A stretch of 64,000 nt of DNA from Leptospira harrisiae (GTDB lineage Bacteria > Spirochaetota > Leptospiria > Leptospirales > Leptospiraceae): NCBI RefSeq assembly GCF_002811945.1, contig NZ_NPDX01000001.1, forward strand, positions 1,620,501-1,684,500, in the 5' to 3' direction. A model generated the notes under the pieces. The model was not told where the DNA came from and did not search any database. It saw only the letters and a program-made list of their open reading frames with translations. Below, one piece after another: positions 43,361 through 52,776 of this stretch. A program made the translations under genes and the position numbers. Numbering within the stretch: position 1 is the stretch's first letter; every line of letters starts with the position of its first letter.

Positions 43361-43882
43361 ATGAGTTCCTATGAAGAACATTCTCTCAGAAAAAACCTGT
43401 TCAGCATAGGAAAACTGGGTTATGCCAAAGGGGACAGACCCAATGTCGACTGCATCCTTTGTGGGGTTCGAGATAAAGACGAAATTGTTCCTAATTTGAC
43501 CATTGCCGAAACTGAACTTTCAATCGTTTCAGTGAATCTTTTTCCCTACAATCCGGGGCATATCATTATTTTTCCCAAACGTCATATCATCCATTACTTG
43601 GAACTTACTGAAGAAGAAGCCTTGGACATCCACAAGTTGACTCAAAAAACAATGAGAATTCTGGAAAAACAATGGAAGGTGCAAGGGTTTAATATTGGTT
43701 ATAATTTGGGAAAAAATAGTGGTGGATCCATCCCCCATATTCATGAACACATAGTTCCCAGATTTCCCAACGAGGCGGGTTTTTTAGATGTACTTTCCAA
43801 TACTAGGATAGTCATCTATGAGCCTTACCAAATGTGGGATGATCTAAAAAAAATCTGGGCTAATGAATCAGAAACAATCTAA
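43361..43882 (+). CDS. HIT-family nucleotide-binding protein
   Basis: 173 residues from ATG 43361; in-frame TTG codons at 43310 and 43349 are alternatives, and a GGGGAG lies 13 bases before the ATG. The histidine triad HIHEHIV follows GGSIPH near the C-terminus, where the middle His attacks the alpha-phosphate. A CILC pair near residue 29 resembles the zinc-binding cysteines of Fhit/GalT-like members. HIT proteins hydrolyse adenylated nucleotides (AMP-lysine, Ap4A). It is divergent from rsmH, and its stop overlaps the convergent cheR stop by four bases. Confidence 0.87.
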   Translation: MSSYEEHSLRKNLFSIGKLGYAKGDRPNVDCILCGVRDKDEIVPNLTIAETELSIVSVNLFPYNPGHIIIFPKRHIIHYLELTEEEALDIHKLTQKTMRILEKQWKVQGFNIGYNLGKNSGGSIPHIHEHIVPRFPNEAGFLDVLSNTRIVIYEPYQMWDDLKKIWANESETI

Positions 43883-44736
43883 TCTTTCTTTTGGTAGATG
43901 GTATGTCCCAAAAACTTAAAACTATCAGAAATCCCAAACATAGTTTCTGAGTGACCTAAAATCAAATAACCTTTCGGTTTCAAACTGGCCTCAAAGTTTT
44001 GAAACAATGTTTTTTGAGTTGGTTTGTCAAAATAAATGACTACGTTTCTACAAAAGATTAAATCCAGTTTTTCAGTGATAGGAAATGGAAAATGCAAAAG
44101 ATTGATTTGTTTAAAGTCGATCAAAGCTTTTAAATGTGGTTTTGCTTCATAATAAACATGATCTTTTTCAATCGTTTTGTTAAAATGTTTTGCTTTGACT
44201 GCATCTGAAACCGGCTCTAAACGATCATCTCTATACAAACCTTTTTTGGCTGTAGCAATAACTTGAGTATCAATATCTGATGCGTAAATTTTGCAATTCC
44301 AACCAGGTTTTGTATGAAAGTAGTCATAAACAGTGATAGCAATGGAATATGGTTCCTCACCTGTAGAAGATGCAGAGCACCAAATACGAAGAGATTTTGA
44401 TCCCCCAGTGGCGACCGCTTGTTCCAAAGCAGGAAAGTATTGGTTTTTTAAAAATTCAAAATGATGGTTTTCGCGGAAAAAATCAGTTTTGTTAGTTGTA
44501 ATGCGATTGATGAGTTCCTGCATTTCCTCCATCGCAAACTTTGGATCAAGTTTTAATTTGGCAACGTAGTTCTCAAAACTTGTGATTCCTAGGGTTCGGA
44601 GTCTTGCGTTGAGTCTGGACTGGACCATGATTTTTTTATGTGGTGCTAAAAAAATCCCAGCCTGTTTGTACACTAAATTTTTAATGAATTCAAATTCTGT
44701 ATCACCGATTGTGTTTAAAGATGTTCGAAAGTCCAA
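43879..44736 (-). CDS. cheR: Chemotaxis protein methyltransferase CheR
   Basis: 285 residues. The N-terminal helical domain (residues 10-75, with [14 protein letters not shown] and [14 protein letters not shown]) is followed by the SAM-dependent methyltransferase domain. Markers are [38 protein letters not shown] (SAM loop), [11 protein letters not shown] and [12 protein letters not shown]. CheR methylates glutamates on chemoreceptors to reset adaptation. It carries no fused TPR or CheB domain. No receptor or other che gene is adjacent, so it is an orphan copy. Confidence 0.95.
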   Translation of the reverse strand: MDFRTSLNTIGDTEFEFIKNLVYKQAGIFLAPHKKIMVQSRLNARLRTLGITSFENYVAKLKLDPKFAMEEMQELINRITTNKTDFFRENHHFEFLKNQYFPALEQAVATGGSKSLRIWCSASSTGEEPYSIAITVYDYFHTKPGWNCKIYASDIDTQVIATAKKGLYRDDRLEPVSDAVKAKHFNKTIEKDHVYYEAKPHLKALIDFKQINLLHFPFPITEKLDLIFCRNVVIYFDKPTQKTLFQNFEASLKPKGYLILGHSETMFGISDSFKFLGHTIYQKKD

Positions 44737-44807
44737 TTTGCCCTCGTAAGTGATTCGACACGTTTTTCTCGTTCTGACAAGTTGTTTTTTAGAAGGGAAA
44801 TTAGATA

Positions 44808-45554
44808 ATGAAAATTGGCATCGTAAAACACCTGAATGCCCGCCCCCTAACCCTCTATTTCGAGAGAACTTCCGGATATCTACCAGTTTATGAAAACCCC
44901 AGTGTCCTCATTGAACTCTTAAAACAAGGGGAATTAGACTGTGCTCTTGTCTCTTCGATCGAATGCGAAAGAAACCACGAAACTCTAGATTACACAAAAG
45001 TGGTGGGTGTCTGTGCAAGGGATGTAGTTCGTTCCGTTTTATTCTTTCGACACGAAAAAGACGCCGGAATGCCCAAGGTTGTTTATACGGATAAGGGTTC
45101 TCGGTCGAGTGTCGCTCTGTTACAATGTTTACTTTTTCGTGAATTCGGTAAACTAGTAGAAGTGATTCCCACACCTGCTGCTGAAATTTCTCAAATGATG
45201 TTAGACGGGAAAGGGTCTCATCTATTATTTGGTGACCATGCTTTGTTACAGACACCAGTGCCCGGTTACCAAGTTGTGGACCTCGCAGAATGGTGGAATC
45301 AATCTACTGGACTATATTTTTGTTTTGCCTTTTGGGCCTTTCCTAAGGGAAAAGTTTGGGATGACCGACTTTTTTTAACGGCATTGGAATATGGCCTTAA
45401 AGAATTAGATTCCATCATTAAAGAAGAGAAACGATTGCCAATTGCGGTGACCGATCGTTATCTCAAACAAGAGTTACACTATATACCTGAACAAAAAAAT
45501 TTGGATGGTTTTGATTTATTTATCAAAACTGCAAAAGAACTAAAGTTAGTCTAA
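44808..45554 (+). CDS. mqnA: Chorismate dehydratase MqnA (futalosine pathway)
   Basis: 248 residues. MqnA removes water from chorismate to give 3-enolpyruvylbenzoate, the first step of menaquinone synthesis by the futalosine route. The periplasmic-binding-protein-like fold shows in [11 protein letters not shown] at the N-terminus, [27 protein letters not shown] and LLFGDHALL, all MqnA signatures. This makes the organism likely to use menaquinone made without the classic men genes. mqnB, mqnC and mqnD are not in the window. The stop overlaps the convergent lipoprotein gene by four bases. Confidence 0.9.
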   Translation: MKIGIVKHLNARPLTLYFERTSGYLPVYENPSVLIELLKQGELDCALVSSIECERNHETLDYTKVVGVCARDVVRSVLFFRHEKDAGMPKVVYTDKGSRSSVALLQCLLFREFGKLVEVIPTPAAEISQMMLDGKGSHLLFGDHALLQTPVPGYQVVDLAEWWNQSTGLYFCFAFWAFPKGKVWDDRLFLTALEYGLKELDSIIKEEKRLPIAVTDRYLKQELHYIPEQKNLDGFDLFIKTAKELKLV

Positions 45555-46189
45555 AAAAATCGAATTTTATATTCCCAAGTTTTTGATTCAGGATTTTCCA
45601 AAGTTTCTTGTAAAGGGATTTGATAAGTTAAATTTCCTAGACCAATAAAACCTCTGTTCGAACTACATTCAGAATCTTTTGGAAATAAAACTTTGAATTG
45701 AATTTTTCCTTCTTTCAAGAGTCTGGAAGTTTCGGAAATAATCTTTTTTTCGCCGGCACTCGTCTCAAGAATTGCGTTGTCTGTTAGGTTAGGAAAGTCT
45801 CGTTTCACAGTAATTGATTTTGGTTTTGATTTAATGGAAAATGTTCCAATTAAAACACCTTCTAAATGTAAAGGGTCTTCAAAATCAAGTTTGTAGGAAA
45901 CCTTTCCCTTCCGTTTGAAATACATATCACTTGTTTCTGATTTTTCTAGTTCTCGGAAGGTAAAATCTCTCACCTGAAGGTTGTTATTCGATTTTTTTTT
46001 GACAGAATTGATGATTTCTTCTTTGGAGGTTGGTAAAAATTTAATCAGGGAATCGTTGGAATCCCTTTTTAGAGGAACGGTATAAGCGATTTCTACTGTA
46101 CCAGAACTGAGTTTTCGAAAGAGAATGGTCTCTTCATATTCGAAACAACCGACAAAGAATAAAATGAGGAGAAGAGGAAAACGAAACAC
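45551..46189 (-). CDS. Small lipoprotein of unknown function
   Basis: 212 residues from GTG 46189. The signal is short: MFRFPLLLILFFVGC, with Cys15 as the lipid-attachment site. The mature part is beta-rich with no motif I recognise; it opens with FEYEETILFRKLSSGTVEIAY. An in-frame TAG two codons before the GTG fixes this start. The GTG lies directly after a perfect hairpin (46191-46220) whose 3' arm contains the only AGGG near the start, so translation may be controlled by that structure. It is downstream of amt on the same strand and convergent with mqnA. Confidence 0.7.
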   Translation of the reverse strand: MFRFPLLLILFFVGCFEYEETILFRKLSSGTVEIAYTVPLKRDSNDSLIKFLPTSKEEIINSVKKKSNNNLQVRDFTFRELEKSETSDMYFKRKGKVSYKLDFEDPLHLEGVLIGTFSIKSKPKSITVKRDFPNLTDNAILETSAGEKKIISETSRLLKEGKIQFKVLFPKDSECSSNRGFIGLGNLTYQIPLQETLENPESKTWEYKIRFF

Positions 46190-46190
46190 A

Positions 46191-46220
46191 CCCTAGGCTT
46201 CCCATTTAGAAAGCCTAGGG
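46191..46220 (-). terminator. Perfect 10-bp hairpin between amt and the lipoprotein gene
   Basis: CCCTAGGCTT and AAGCCTAGGG pair perfectly around ten bases. Read on the minus strand it starts seven bases after the amt stop and is followed by TGTGTTTCGTTTTC, which is T-rich but not a classical T tract. It could be a terminator for amt. Because the GTG of the lipoprotein gene begins one base after the stem, it may instead hide that gene's ribosome-binding region. Confidence 0.6.
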
Positions 46221-46227
46221 TCAAGGA

Positions 46228-47652
46228 CTATTTAGAAACGGGGTAAGCCTCGTTTCCGTGTTCTAAAATATCCAATCCCAATAACTCCTCTTCTTCTGAA
46301 ACCCGGAGTCCAATGGTTTTTTTGATTATATAAAACATGAGAAAACTTGTTGGGAAGGCCCAGAGAAAGGCTGTCGCCACGCCAATTGCCTGTGCTGCAA
46401 ACTGTGCAAATCCTGCGCCGGAAAACAATCCGGTGTCCAAGCTAAATAATCCAACTGCCAGTGTCCCCCAAGCGCCACAAACTCCATGAACAGAAACCGC
46501 ACCCACTGGATCATCTATTTTGATTTTATCCAAGAAAAGAACTGAGACAATCACAAGAACTCCTGCCACGGCACCAATACAAATGGCACCAGAGATACTC
46601 ACTACATCACAAGGGGCTGTGATGGCCACAAGACCAGCTAGTCCTCCATTTAAGGTTAGACCAATTTCTGGTTTTTTGAAAAGAATCCAAGTGAGAACCA
46701 TAGCTGCAATCGCACCAGCACAAGCAGCCATATGGGTGACAACCGCAATCCTTGCAAAACTACCGCCTTCGATAGAGGTAGTTGAACCTGGGTTAAATCC
46801 AAACCAACCAAACCAAAGAATAAATACTCCAAGGGCTGCCATGGACATATTATGACCTAAGATGGGATAGATTCTTCCATCTGTTTGGAATTTTCCCATC
46901 CGAGGACCGACTACAATTGCACCAGCAAGTCCCGCCCAGGCACCGACACTATGGACCACTGTAGATCCGGCAAAGTCATGAAAACCCACTCCTTCGCCTC
47001 CACCTAATCCAAGGGATTCTAAAAATCCTGTAGAGATTCCGAGAAGACTCCCCCAAGCAAAAGACCCAAAGATCGGATAAATGAAAGCTGTGATGATGAT
47101 GGAAAAAACCAAGTATGCTGAGAATTTTGTCCGCTCTGCCATGGCTCCCGAAACGATGGTGGCAGCAGTTGCCGCAAACACAATTTGAAAGATAAAAAAA
47201 GTATATTTGGCGGGATCCATACTTCCATCTTCCGCATTGATTAAACTTTCTGCAAAAGAAGGAACTCCCACTCCAAATCCCGTAAGGACTTGAGGGCCAA
47301 ACATGATCGAAAAACCAACAATCCAATAAGCGATCGCTCCCACTGTTAAATCAGAGAAGTTTTTCATAAGAATGTTCACTGCGTTTTTTGCCCTTGTGAA
47401 TCCTGCTTCCACATAAGCAAAACCTGCCTGCATAAAAAATACAAGGAAGGCTGCAATACAGGTCCAAACCCAATTCGCTTCTTGTTTTGTCGTTTCTAAG
47501 GCAAGTTTTGTTTCCGCTAGGGAAGACTTAATACTTGCCATTTCTTTTGCCAATGTTTCTAGACTCTCTGTGTTGGTTGTAATCTCTTCAGCTCCAAGAT
47601 TTGAGCCAAATAGAATTACCGTTAAAAATAAAATTACGCTAACTTGTTTCAT
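46228..47652 (-). CDS. amt: Ammonium transporter Amt
   Basis: 474 residues with a cleavable signal (ending LGAEE) and an extracytoplasmic helical stretch of about 40 residues before the eleven membrane helices. The transport path is marked by the twin-histidine sites HDFAGSTVVHSVGA and SVHGVCGAWGTLAVG, and by the Phe gate region in FMQAGFAYVEAGF. Amt conducts ammonium/ammonia into the cell when nitrogen is scarce. No glnK/P-II gene is adjacent, which is unusual for amt loci. The start lies ten bases after the stop of the GAF-SpoIIE phosphatase, so both may be on one transcript. A hairpin follows the stop. Confidence 0.95.
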   Translation of the reverse strand: MKQVSVILFLTVILFGSNLGAEEITTNTESLETLAKEMASIKSSLAETKLALETTKQEANWVWTCIAAFLVFFMQAGFAYVEAGFTRAKNAVNILMKNFSDLTVGAIAYWIVGFSIMFGPQVLTGFGVGVPSFAESLINAEDGSMDPAKYTFFIFQIVFAATAATIVSGAMAERTKFSAYLVFSIIITAFIYPIFGSFAWGSLLGISTGFLESLGLGGGEGVGFHDFAGSTVVHSVGAWAGLAGAIVVGPRMGKFQTDGRIYPILGHNMSMAALGVFILWFGWFGFNPGSTTSIEGGSFARIAVVTHMAACAGAIAAMVLTWILFKKPEIGLTLNGGLAGLVAITAPCDVVSISGAICIGAVAGVLVIVSVLFLDKIKIDDPVGAVSVHGVCGAWGTLAVGLFSLDTGLFSGAGFAQFAAQAIGVATAFLWAFPTSFLMFYIIKKTIGLRVSEEEELLGLDILEHGNEAYPVSK

Positions 47653-47662
47653 AAAACTTTCC

Positions 47663-49483
47663 TTAACCGACTTTTTGCGAGTGTGATTCTAACCTTAAAA
47701 GTGAGGTTTTTAATTCCAAACTTTGTGGTGTGTTCTTTACGCCTTGTTGCAATACTTTGATTGCTTTTGGTTTCGCATTTTCTTTCAAATAACATTGCGC
47801 AAGTAAGATACTTGCTTTCGCAAAACTATGATCACTAGAAAGTGCCATCTTTAACGCTCGTTTTGCTTCTGAAATCATTCCTGCCTTGTAATAGGCACGT
47901 CCCATCATAAAATGGGAGGCTGCTGTATTGTCTCCGGAAGTACGCAAATATTCTTCCAAATACCGAATGGCTTCTTTGTATTTCCCATCCCGATAATACA
48001 TTTTCCCTAAAAACACCAAGATTTCTTTTAGTGAAGAATCAATACTAAACGCCTTTAGTGCCTGTGCATATGCTTCTTCCATTTTCATTTTAGAATTGGA
48101 TTGTTTCGCCAATTGTATGTAATGCGAAGCTTCAGGGATAGAATCGCCACAATAGAGAAATAAAAAGCTTAAATCATCACCATTGGGAACGTCACCTTGG
48201 TAGGCTCTAAACCGTTCAACAAAAGCTGCTGATAATTTTTTAAGATCAACTTTACCTCGTCCTTCCATTACGAGTTTTTCTCTTTCATCATGTAACCAGG
48301 ATTGGATTCTTTCGACACCCACCTCATCTTTTAAATGATTTCTTTGTTCACTGAATCCATCTGAAATCAGAAGTAAAAAATCTCCCGGCTCCAAACGGCC
48401 TTGTTTTTCTTCGTAATCTATCTTTCTTACAGGAAGAATCCCCAGTGGAACCCCTTTTGTATCATACTGAATAAACGTATCATCAGCCGCTTTGTAATGT
48501 AACATCCGTTGGTGGCCTGCATTCACATAACCAAATGTATAGTCACTAAAAATCCGAACCATAAAGGCAGTAAAATATGTGGATTCCGGAAGTTGTTCTC
48601 TTAGTTTTTCACCAAGTTCTTCCATAATTTCGGTGAGTCCAAGTCCCGCCATCACCGATCTTCGGAACTGGTGGTGGATGGCCATGGTCACAAGAGCTGC
48701 AGGAATTCCATGGCCCGACACATCAATGTTAATCGCCGTAAGTGAATGTCCTTGCCTTACGATATCAACTAGGTCTCCACTCACCTCTGCCATTGGTTCG
48801 TAATGACTTGCAAAATAGATTCCATTCCAAGCACTTAAGTCTTGCGGAAGGATTTGGCTTTGGACATTTCGTCCCATTTTTAAATCCCACTCTAACTGAT
48901 TTAGAACGGCAGCTTCTCTAGCCCTTGCCGTCACAAGTCCTTCGATCAGTCTTACTCCATATAGAGCAAGAGCCAACTGCGAAGTTAACGCTTCTAAAAT
49001 TTCTAAATCATCGGTGATATAAAAATTTTCACGTTCACTTTCTACTGCGAGTGTTCCGAGAATTTCTTCTTTTTGCATGATCGGAACACACATCACTGAT
49101 TTTGTAGTTTCACCTTCATCAAAAAAATGCGCAGAACGAGTGAGGTCGTTTACAAGAACGGGTTCTTTGGTTTCAAATACTGCACCGGAATAACCTTCTC
49201 CCATCACAAGATTTCTGCGAGGAGGTTCTGTTTCTTTGACAAATTTGACAGGAACGAGAAACTCTCCATCCCAGAGCCGGAGCGTCGTGTTGTCCGATTC
49301 GAAGATTTCCTGGCAAATCAGGATGACCTTGGAAAAGAGTTGGTCTTCTCTATCTAAATTAGCAAATTCTTTGGAAATGTAGAGAAGGATTGCAATTTTA
49401 TCTTTATCTGTTAAACCCCCCACGACCTTGTTTTGTCCGCGGAAGTTGACGAGCATTCGTTTGGAAACTTTGAAATCAACCAT
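47663..49483 (-). CDS. GAF-SpoIIE (PP2C-type) phosphatase with C-terminal TPR repeats
   Basis: 606 residues from ATG 49483, which has AAAGG eight bases upstream; an ATG 18 bases earlier does not. A GAF sensor domain (about 35-180) is followed by a coiled-coil linker (ELEWDLKMGRNVQSQILP-like, the RsbU signature) and the PP2C domain. Its metal-binding residues are in EVSGDLVDIV, NIDVSGHGIPAALV, VNAGHQRML, LLISDGFSE and PNGDDLSFLFLY. The C-terminal 165 residues have about four TPR motifs (KMYYRDGKYKEAIRYLEEYL, GRAYYKAGMISEAKRAL). It is soluble and would dephosphorylate a STAS protein on a cytoplasmic or small-molecule signal. Its nearness to amt raises the chance of a nitrogen-related role, but this is inference. 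Confidence 0.9.
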   Translation of the reverse strand: MVDFKVSKRMLVNFRGQNKVVGGLTDKDKIAILLYISKEFANLDREDQLFSKVILICQEIFESDNTTLRLWDGEFLVPVKFVKETEPPRRNLVMGEGYSGAVFETKEPVLVNDLTRSAHFFDEGETTKSVMCVPIMQKEEILGTLAVESERENFYITDDLEILEALTSQLALALYGVRLIEGLVTARAREAAVLNQLEWDLKMGRNVQSQILPQDLSAWNGIYFASHYEPMAEVSGDLVDIVRQGHSLTAINIDVSGHGIPAALVTMAIHHQFRRSVMAGLGLTEIMEELGEKLREQLPESTYFTAFMVRIFSDYTFGYVNAGHQRMLHYKAADDTFIQYDTKGVPLGILPVRKIDYEEKQGRLEPGDFLLLISDGFSEQRNHLKDEVGVERIQSWLHDEREKLVMEGRGKVDLKKLSAAFVERFRAYQGDVPNGDDLSFLFLYCGDSIPEASHYIQLAKQSNSKMKMEEAYAQALKAFSIDSSLKEILVFLGKMYYRDGKYKEAIRYLEEYLRTSGDNTAASHFMMGRAYYKAGMISEAKRALKMALSSDHSFAKASILLAQCYLKENAKPKAIKVLQQGVKNTPQSLELKTSLLRLESHSQKVG

Positions 49484-49654
49484 ATAGGATACCTTTCTCA
49501 TTTAGATGCAAGTATCGTACCGACAGTGCATCTCGCCTAAAGAAGTCAGATTATCCTATAATTCTCTACAATTTGTATGCAATCACAGCAAATAGAAGGT
49601 TCGCTGTTTATGGAAACCATCCAATATGCTCGAAAATTAAGCAAATGGTGTTCT

Positions 49655-50662
49655 TCATTGGAACTGGATTTGGATTTGTGCTGAGGCACGGGTCTCGGCT
49701 CCGTCTCGTTCCGGTACACCAAGACCAGATCTTTGGAATGATATGGCATATAGATACCCTGGTCCCAGTTCCTGCGGAAAGATGGAACCAGCAATTCCTA
49801 ATGAGGCTGTATAAAATCCTCGCAAACTTGATTCAACACGAAACTCTCTACCAAGTCCTGAAATCAATTGAAGAGTATCTATTTTTCCAACCGCCAAACT
49901 AACGTTACCAGCATACATAGTATGAACGGGAAACTGGAGAGAATTTTTCCCACCATTGAGTGAAGAAGATCCTTTTTCGAAAAAAGTTCGATTTACTTCC
50001 AGTTGGATATCAATCCAATCGTTCCATCGGTAACCGATTCCCGCTAACAAACGTTCAGGGAGACGTTCCTTTAGTTTTTCTGTCTCTAAATATTTATCAA
50101 ATCTATATGTTCCTGGAGATTCTAAAATTAATCCCAAACGAAAGTTTCCATATTGGAACGCACTAGATGCAGATACATTCCATGAATAAGAACTATACCC
50201 TCCTATTCTTCCGGAAACACCAGGACCTAAATGGAGTGCAAAAGACAAGTAATCATTCCACTTCCAAGTAACAAACCCTTGGAAAGCATAATTCGAATAT
50301 CTTTCGTCTACAGGAAACGATCTTAAAAAAACAGGTTTGGCACGAACCCCAAAGCCTATTGATTCTGAAAAAGAGAAATATGTGGCTCCTGAAAGGTATA
50401 AAGGGGAAGTTTTCGGATTCGCATAACTTACGTTTACGCCTCCGTCCACAAGATGTTTGTTTTGAAAAGTTAGAAAGGCCGAATTTCCATAAACGGTTCC
50501 CATGGAATTTGGGCTAACTACCCCGGAAGATGACAATCCTAACAAATAGGCAGAAGGATAAGCAGATTCATAACCAGATACCTGAGCCGATAGTGTTCCC
50601 AAAAAACTAGTAGAGAGATAAAGACCAATGACAGGGAAATACCATTTTCTTTTGAAAATCAT
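49655..50662 (-). CDS. Outer-membrane beta-barrel protein, unknown function
   Basis: 335 residues. A signal peptide ends in LGTLSAQ near residue 26. The mature chain is an alternating-strand barrel with aromatic girdle residues (YFSFSESIGFGVRAKPVF, LSFALHLGPG, FRLGLILESPGTYRF), and the last residues AQIQIQFQ resemble a BAM-recognition end, though the terminal residue is Gln rather than Phe. It resembles FadL/UPF0164-like barrels only in general architecture. No partner is adjacent. It is separated by 171 bases from the downstream SpoIIE gene, a stretch with no gene and only a weak TTGCAT/TATAGG promoter-like pair on the minus strand. Confidence 0.75.
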   Translation of the reverse strand: MIFKRKWYFPVIGLYLSTSFLGTLSAQVSGYESAYPSAYLLGLSSSGVVSPNSMGTVYGNSAFLTFQNKHLVDGGVNVSYANPKTSPLYLSGATYFSFSESIGFGVRAKPVFLRSFPVDERYSNYAFQGFVTWKWNDYLSFALHLGPGVSGRIGGYSSYSWNVSASSAFQYGNFRLGLILESPGTYRFDKYLETEKLKERLPERLLAGIGYRWNDWIDIQLEVNRTFFEKGSSSLNGGKNSLQFPVHTMYAGNVSLAVGKIDTLQLISGLGREFRVESSLRGFYTASLGIAGSIFPQELGPGYLYAISFQRSGLGVPERDGAETRASAQIQIQFQ

Positions 50663-50709
50663 TTACTGCCATTACTCCAAAGATTTATTGGAAAGAAAAG
50701 GGATTTCTG

Positions 50710-51138
50710 ATGACAAAACCACTCTACAAACAATTTCGATCCCCTCAAGGTTGGTATTCTTTTTTATTCCCTGCTGCTTGGGAACATATGGTAGTCGAAG
50801 AAATTCCTGCATTTTTCCATCCTGACGGCGGTGGTGCCTTGCAAGTGTATGCCTTCGAATCCAAATTGGAAGATTTTAATGTGGACCAAGAGTTGGAGAA
50901 CTACTTAAAAATTCACGAAATTGATTATGACGCAGAAAACGTGGCTGTTTTTGAAAACAACGAAGGTTCCTCTATTCGTGCCTGCGAATTTTTAAAAGAA
51001 GAAAGAGTTTGGATGGTGTATATGATTGCCAATCAATCTAGAATGCTTCTTATTACTTATAACAGTGACGAAGAAGTGGGTGAAGAACTTTTTCAAATGT
51101 TAACTAACATTATTAGCTCGGTTCGGTTTCTGAATTAA
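50710..51138 (+). CDS. Small cytoplasmic protein of unknown function (DUF3805-like)
   Basis: 142 residues, no signal peptide or membrane segment. The opening FRSPQGWYSFLFPAAWEHM with a following beta-rich half resembles the small PsbP/DUF1795/DUF3805 group (W-S-F-x-x-P-x-x-W pattern). Functions in that group are mostly unknown. The protein is acidic. A GATTTCTG precedes the ATG and the ribosome site is weak (AAAGGG at 50698). It is divergent from the outer-membrane barrel and 83 bases ahead of the AsmA-like gene. The family call is tentative. Confidence 0.6.
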   Translation: MTKPLYKQFRSPQGWYSFLFPAAWEHMVVEEIPAFFHPDGGGALQVYAFESKLEDFNVDQELENYLKIHEIDYDAENVAVFENNEGSSIRACEFLKEERVWMVYMIANQSRMLLITYNSDEEVGEELFQMLTNIISSVRFLN

Positions 51139-51221
51139 TTTCTTTCCCCTTTTTTACTTTACAGAAACTAAATTTAGCCTAGTCTCTATCCCACTTGTTA
51201 GTGTCGGAATTAGGAGACCAT

Positions 51222-52670
51222 ATGAAAAAAATAGGGTACGGAATCGGAGCTGTCATTGTATCGATTCTCCTCATCGTAATCATCGCGTTAGTTTTTGCAG
51301 GGAGTTTGATTACTCCCAGTTTTTTAGTCAAACAGATCGAATCATCCATCAATGTAAGGGCTCATGTCGAATCAGTCAACATCAGTCTATTTAATGTTTT
51401 GTCTGGAATTGAAATAGAAGGAATCATCCTTGCTCCAAGAGATGAAGTGGCAAACAAAGGCACACCGCTTGACGAAAGAAAATCCAAACCAAAAGGCCTC
51501 ATCCAACTTGGTAAAGCAGATGTTAAAATTTCCTTTTTAGCACTTCTGACAAAAACTTTAAAAGTAAACAAAATCCTCCTCAAACAACCTAAAATTTCTC
51601 TTACGATGAATGAAGATGGAGGAAACAATCTCACCTCTCTTTTTAAAACACCTAAGATAGTAAATGGTGAAAAAAATCCAGCACTCTCTTCAGAAGCCAT
51701 TGCTGAAAAGAAAAAGGAAGCAGAGGAAGAAGCAAAAGAAAAAGCCAGTGCCCCAGCCTCAGGACCTTTTTCTATAAAAGACATTCCGGTTGCAATCAAG
51801 ATGGGCCTTGTAGGGATCCAAGAAGGGAATATCCAAGTCAATATGCGAAAAACCGGACAACAAATTCTCATACAAAAATTGGATTTGGAATTAATGGATA
51901 TTGATATTGATGGCGGAGATTTAAATTCACATAACAGTATTGATGTGAACTTTGATGCTGATGTTACGATCATTGGTAGAAATAAAAAAGAAGCAGCGAA
52001 GTTCCTGTTAGAAACAGGTGGAAAAGTGATACCTTTTGTTGTTAAATCTGGCCTTGTGAATCCGAAAGTTAATTATGAAGTCACAATGAAAGAAGACTCA
52101 TTTATTTCTGGATTTGCTGCTTTTGATGCCATTGCAGGGGAATTACCAGCACTAAACCAAGCAGGGTTAAAATTAGACAAACTTAAAGAGAAAGCAGAAC
52201 TAAAGAAAGATGTTTCCTTTCATGTTGAATACAGCAATGGAAAAGTAACATTTCTCGACGAACCCACTTTTCCAACAAAAAACTATGACTTACAAATCAC
52301 CAAAGGATCCTACATCGTCACCACAACAAATTACCATGAAATGAAAATGGGAATGCTTTACGATGAAGATGAATCCAAAAAATCCTTGGCATCGGTAGAT
52401 GAAAAAATCAAACAAGCAACCAAAGGCCAAGGAGATCCAAAAGTTTTGCGAAATAAAATTGTTGGAAACCTGATCAAAGACGAAAGACTTTTTATTCCGT
52501 TTCGAACCTATGGAGACATCCGAAATCCAAATGTAGAACTAGGAGTGGGTTTAGGAACCCTTACTGATCTCATTGGAGGAGCAGTCAAAGAAGTAATCAA
52601 AGGGAAAGCGAGTGAAGCATTGAAAAAAATTCCAGGTGCAGGAAATGCACTCAAGGGTTTAGGTTTTTAG
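51222..52670 (+). CDS. AsmA-like membrane-anchored protein
   Basis: 482 residues from ATG 51222, which is preceded by AGGAGA at six bases; a TTG-type start 27 bases upstream has nothing comparable. One N-terminal membrane helix (about 8-30) is followed by a large extracytoplasmic beta-rich region. The segment INVRAHVESVNISLFNVLSGIEIEGI is the AsmA-family opening (membrane anchor, then first strands). A Lys/Glu/Ala-rich linker (about 155-185) interrupts it. AsmA-like proteins form hydrophobic grooves bridging the envelope and are linked to phospholipid transport to the outer membrane. Its exact role here is inferred from the family. A strong terminator follows. Confidence 0.75.
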   Translation: MKKIGYGIGAVIVSILLIVIIALVFAGSLITPSFLVKQIESSINVRAHVESVNISLFNVLSGIEIEGIILAPRDEVANKGTPLDERKSKPKGLIQLGKADVKISFLALLTKTLKVNKILLKQPKISLTMNEDGGNNLTSLFKTPKIVNGEKNPALSSEAIAEKKKEAEEEAKEKASAPASGPFSIKDIPVAIKMGLVGIQEGNIQVNMRKTGQQILIQKLDLELMDIDIDGGDLNSHNSIDVNFDADVTIIGRNKKEAAKFLLETGGKVIPFVVKSGLVNPKVNYEVTMKEDSFISGFAAFDAIAGELPALNQAGLKLDKLKEKAELKKDVSFHVEYSNGKVTFLDEPTFPTKNYDLQITKGSYIVTTTNYHEMKMGMLYDEDESKKSLASVDEKIKQATKGQGDPKVLRNKIVGNLIKDERLFIPFRTYGDIRNPNVELGVGLGTLTDLIGGAVKEVIKGKASEALKKIPGAGNALKGLGF

Positions 52671-52705
52671 GAAAAATTCTTTTACCACATTTTTGATTCG
52701 AACAT

Positions 52706-52738
52706 AAAAAAAAGGGACTAAACATTTAGTCCCTTTTT
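52706..52738. terminator. Bidirectional rho-independent terminator
   Basis: GGGACTAA-ACAT-TTAGTCCC (52714-52733) is flanked by an A run on the left and TTTTT on the right, so it works in both directions. It separates the convergent AsmA-like and typA genes. Confidence 0.9.
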
Positions 52739-52776
52739 AATTGATTTTGGCAATTAAGTGAATGTTTAAATTCTAC

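Noticed and set aside
49573..49902. A 109-codon plus-strand frame opposite the outer-membrane barrel gene
   Set aside because: Antisense to the C-terminal barrel strands; no ribosome site or family.
51362..51973. A 203-codon minus-strand frame
   Set aside because: Lies wholly inside the AsmA-like gene on the other strand; its composition (S/F/I-rich) is what the complement of that gene gives.
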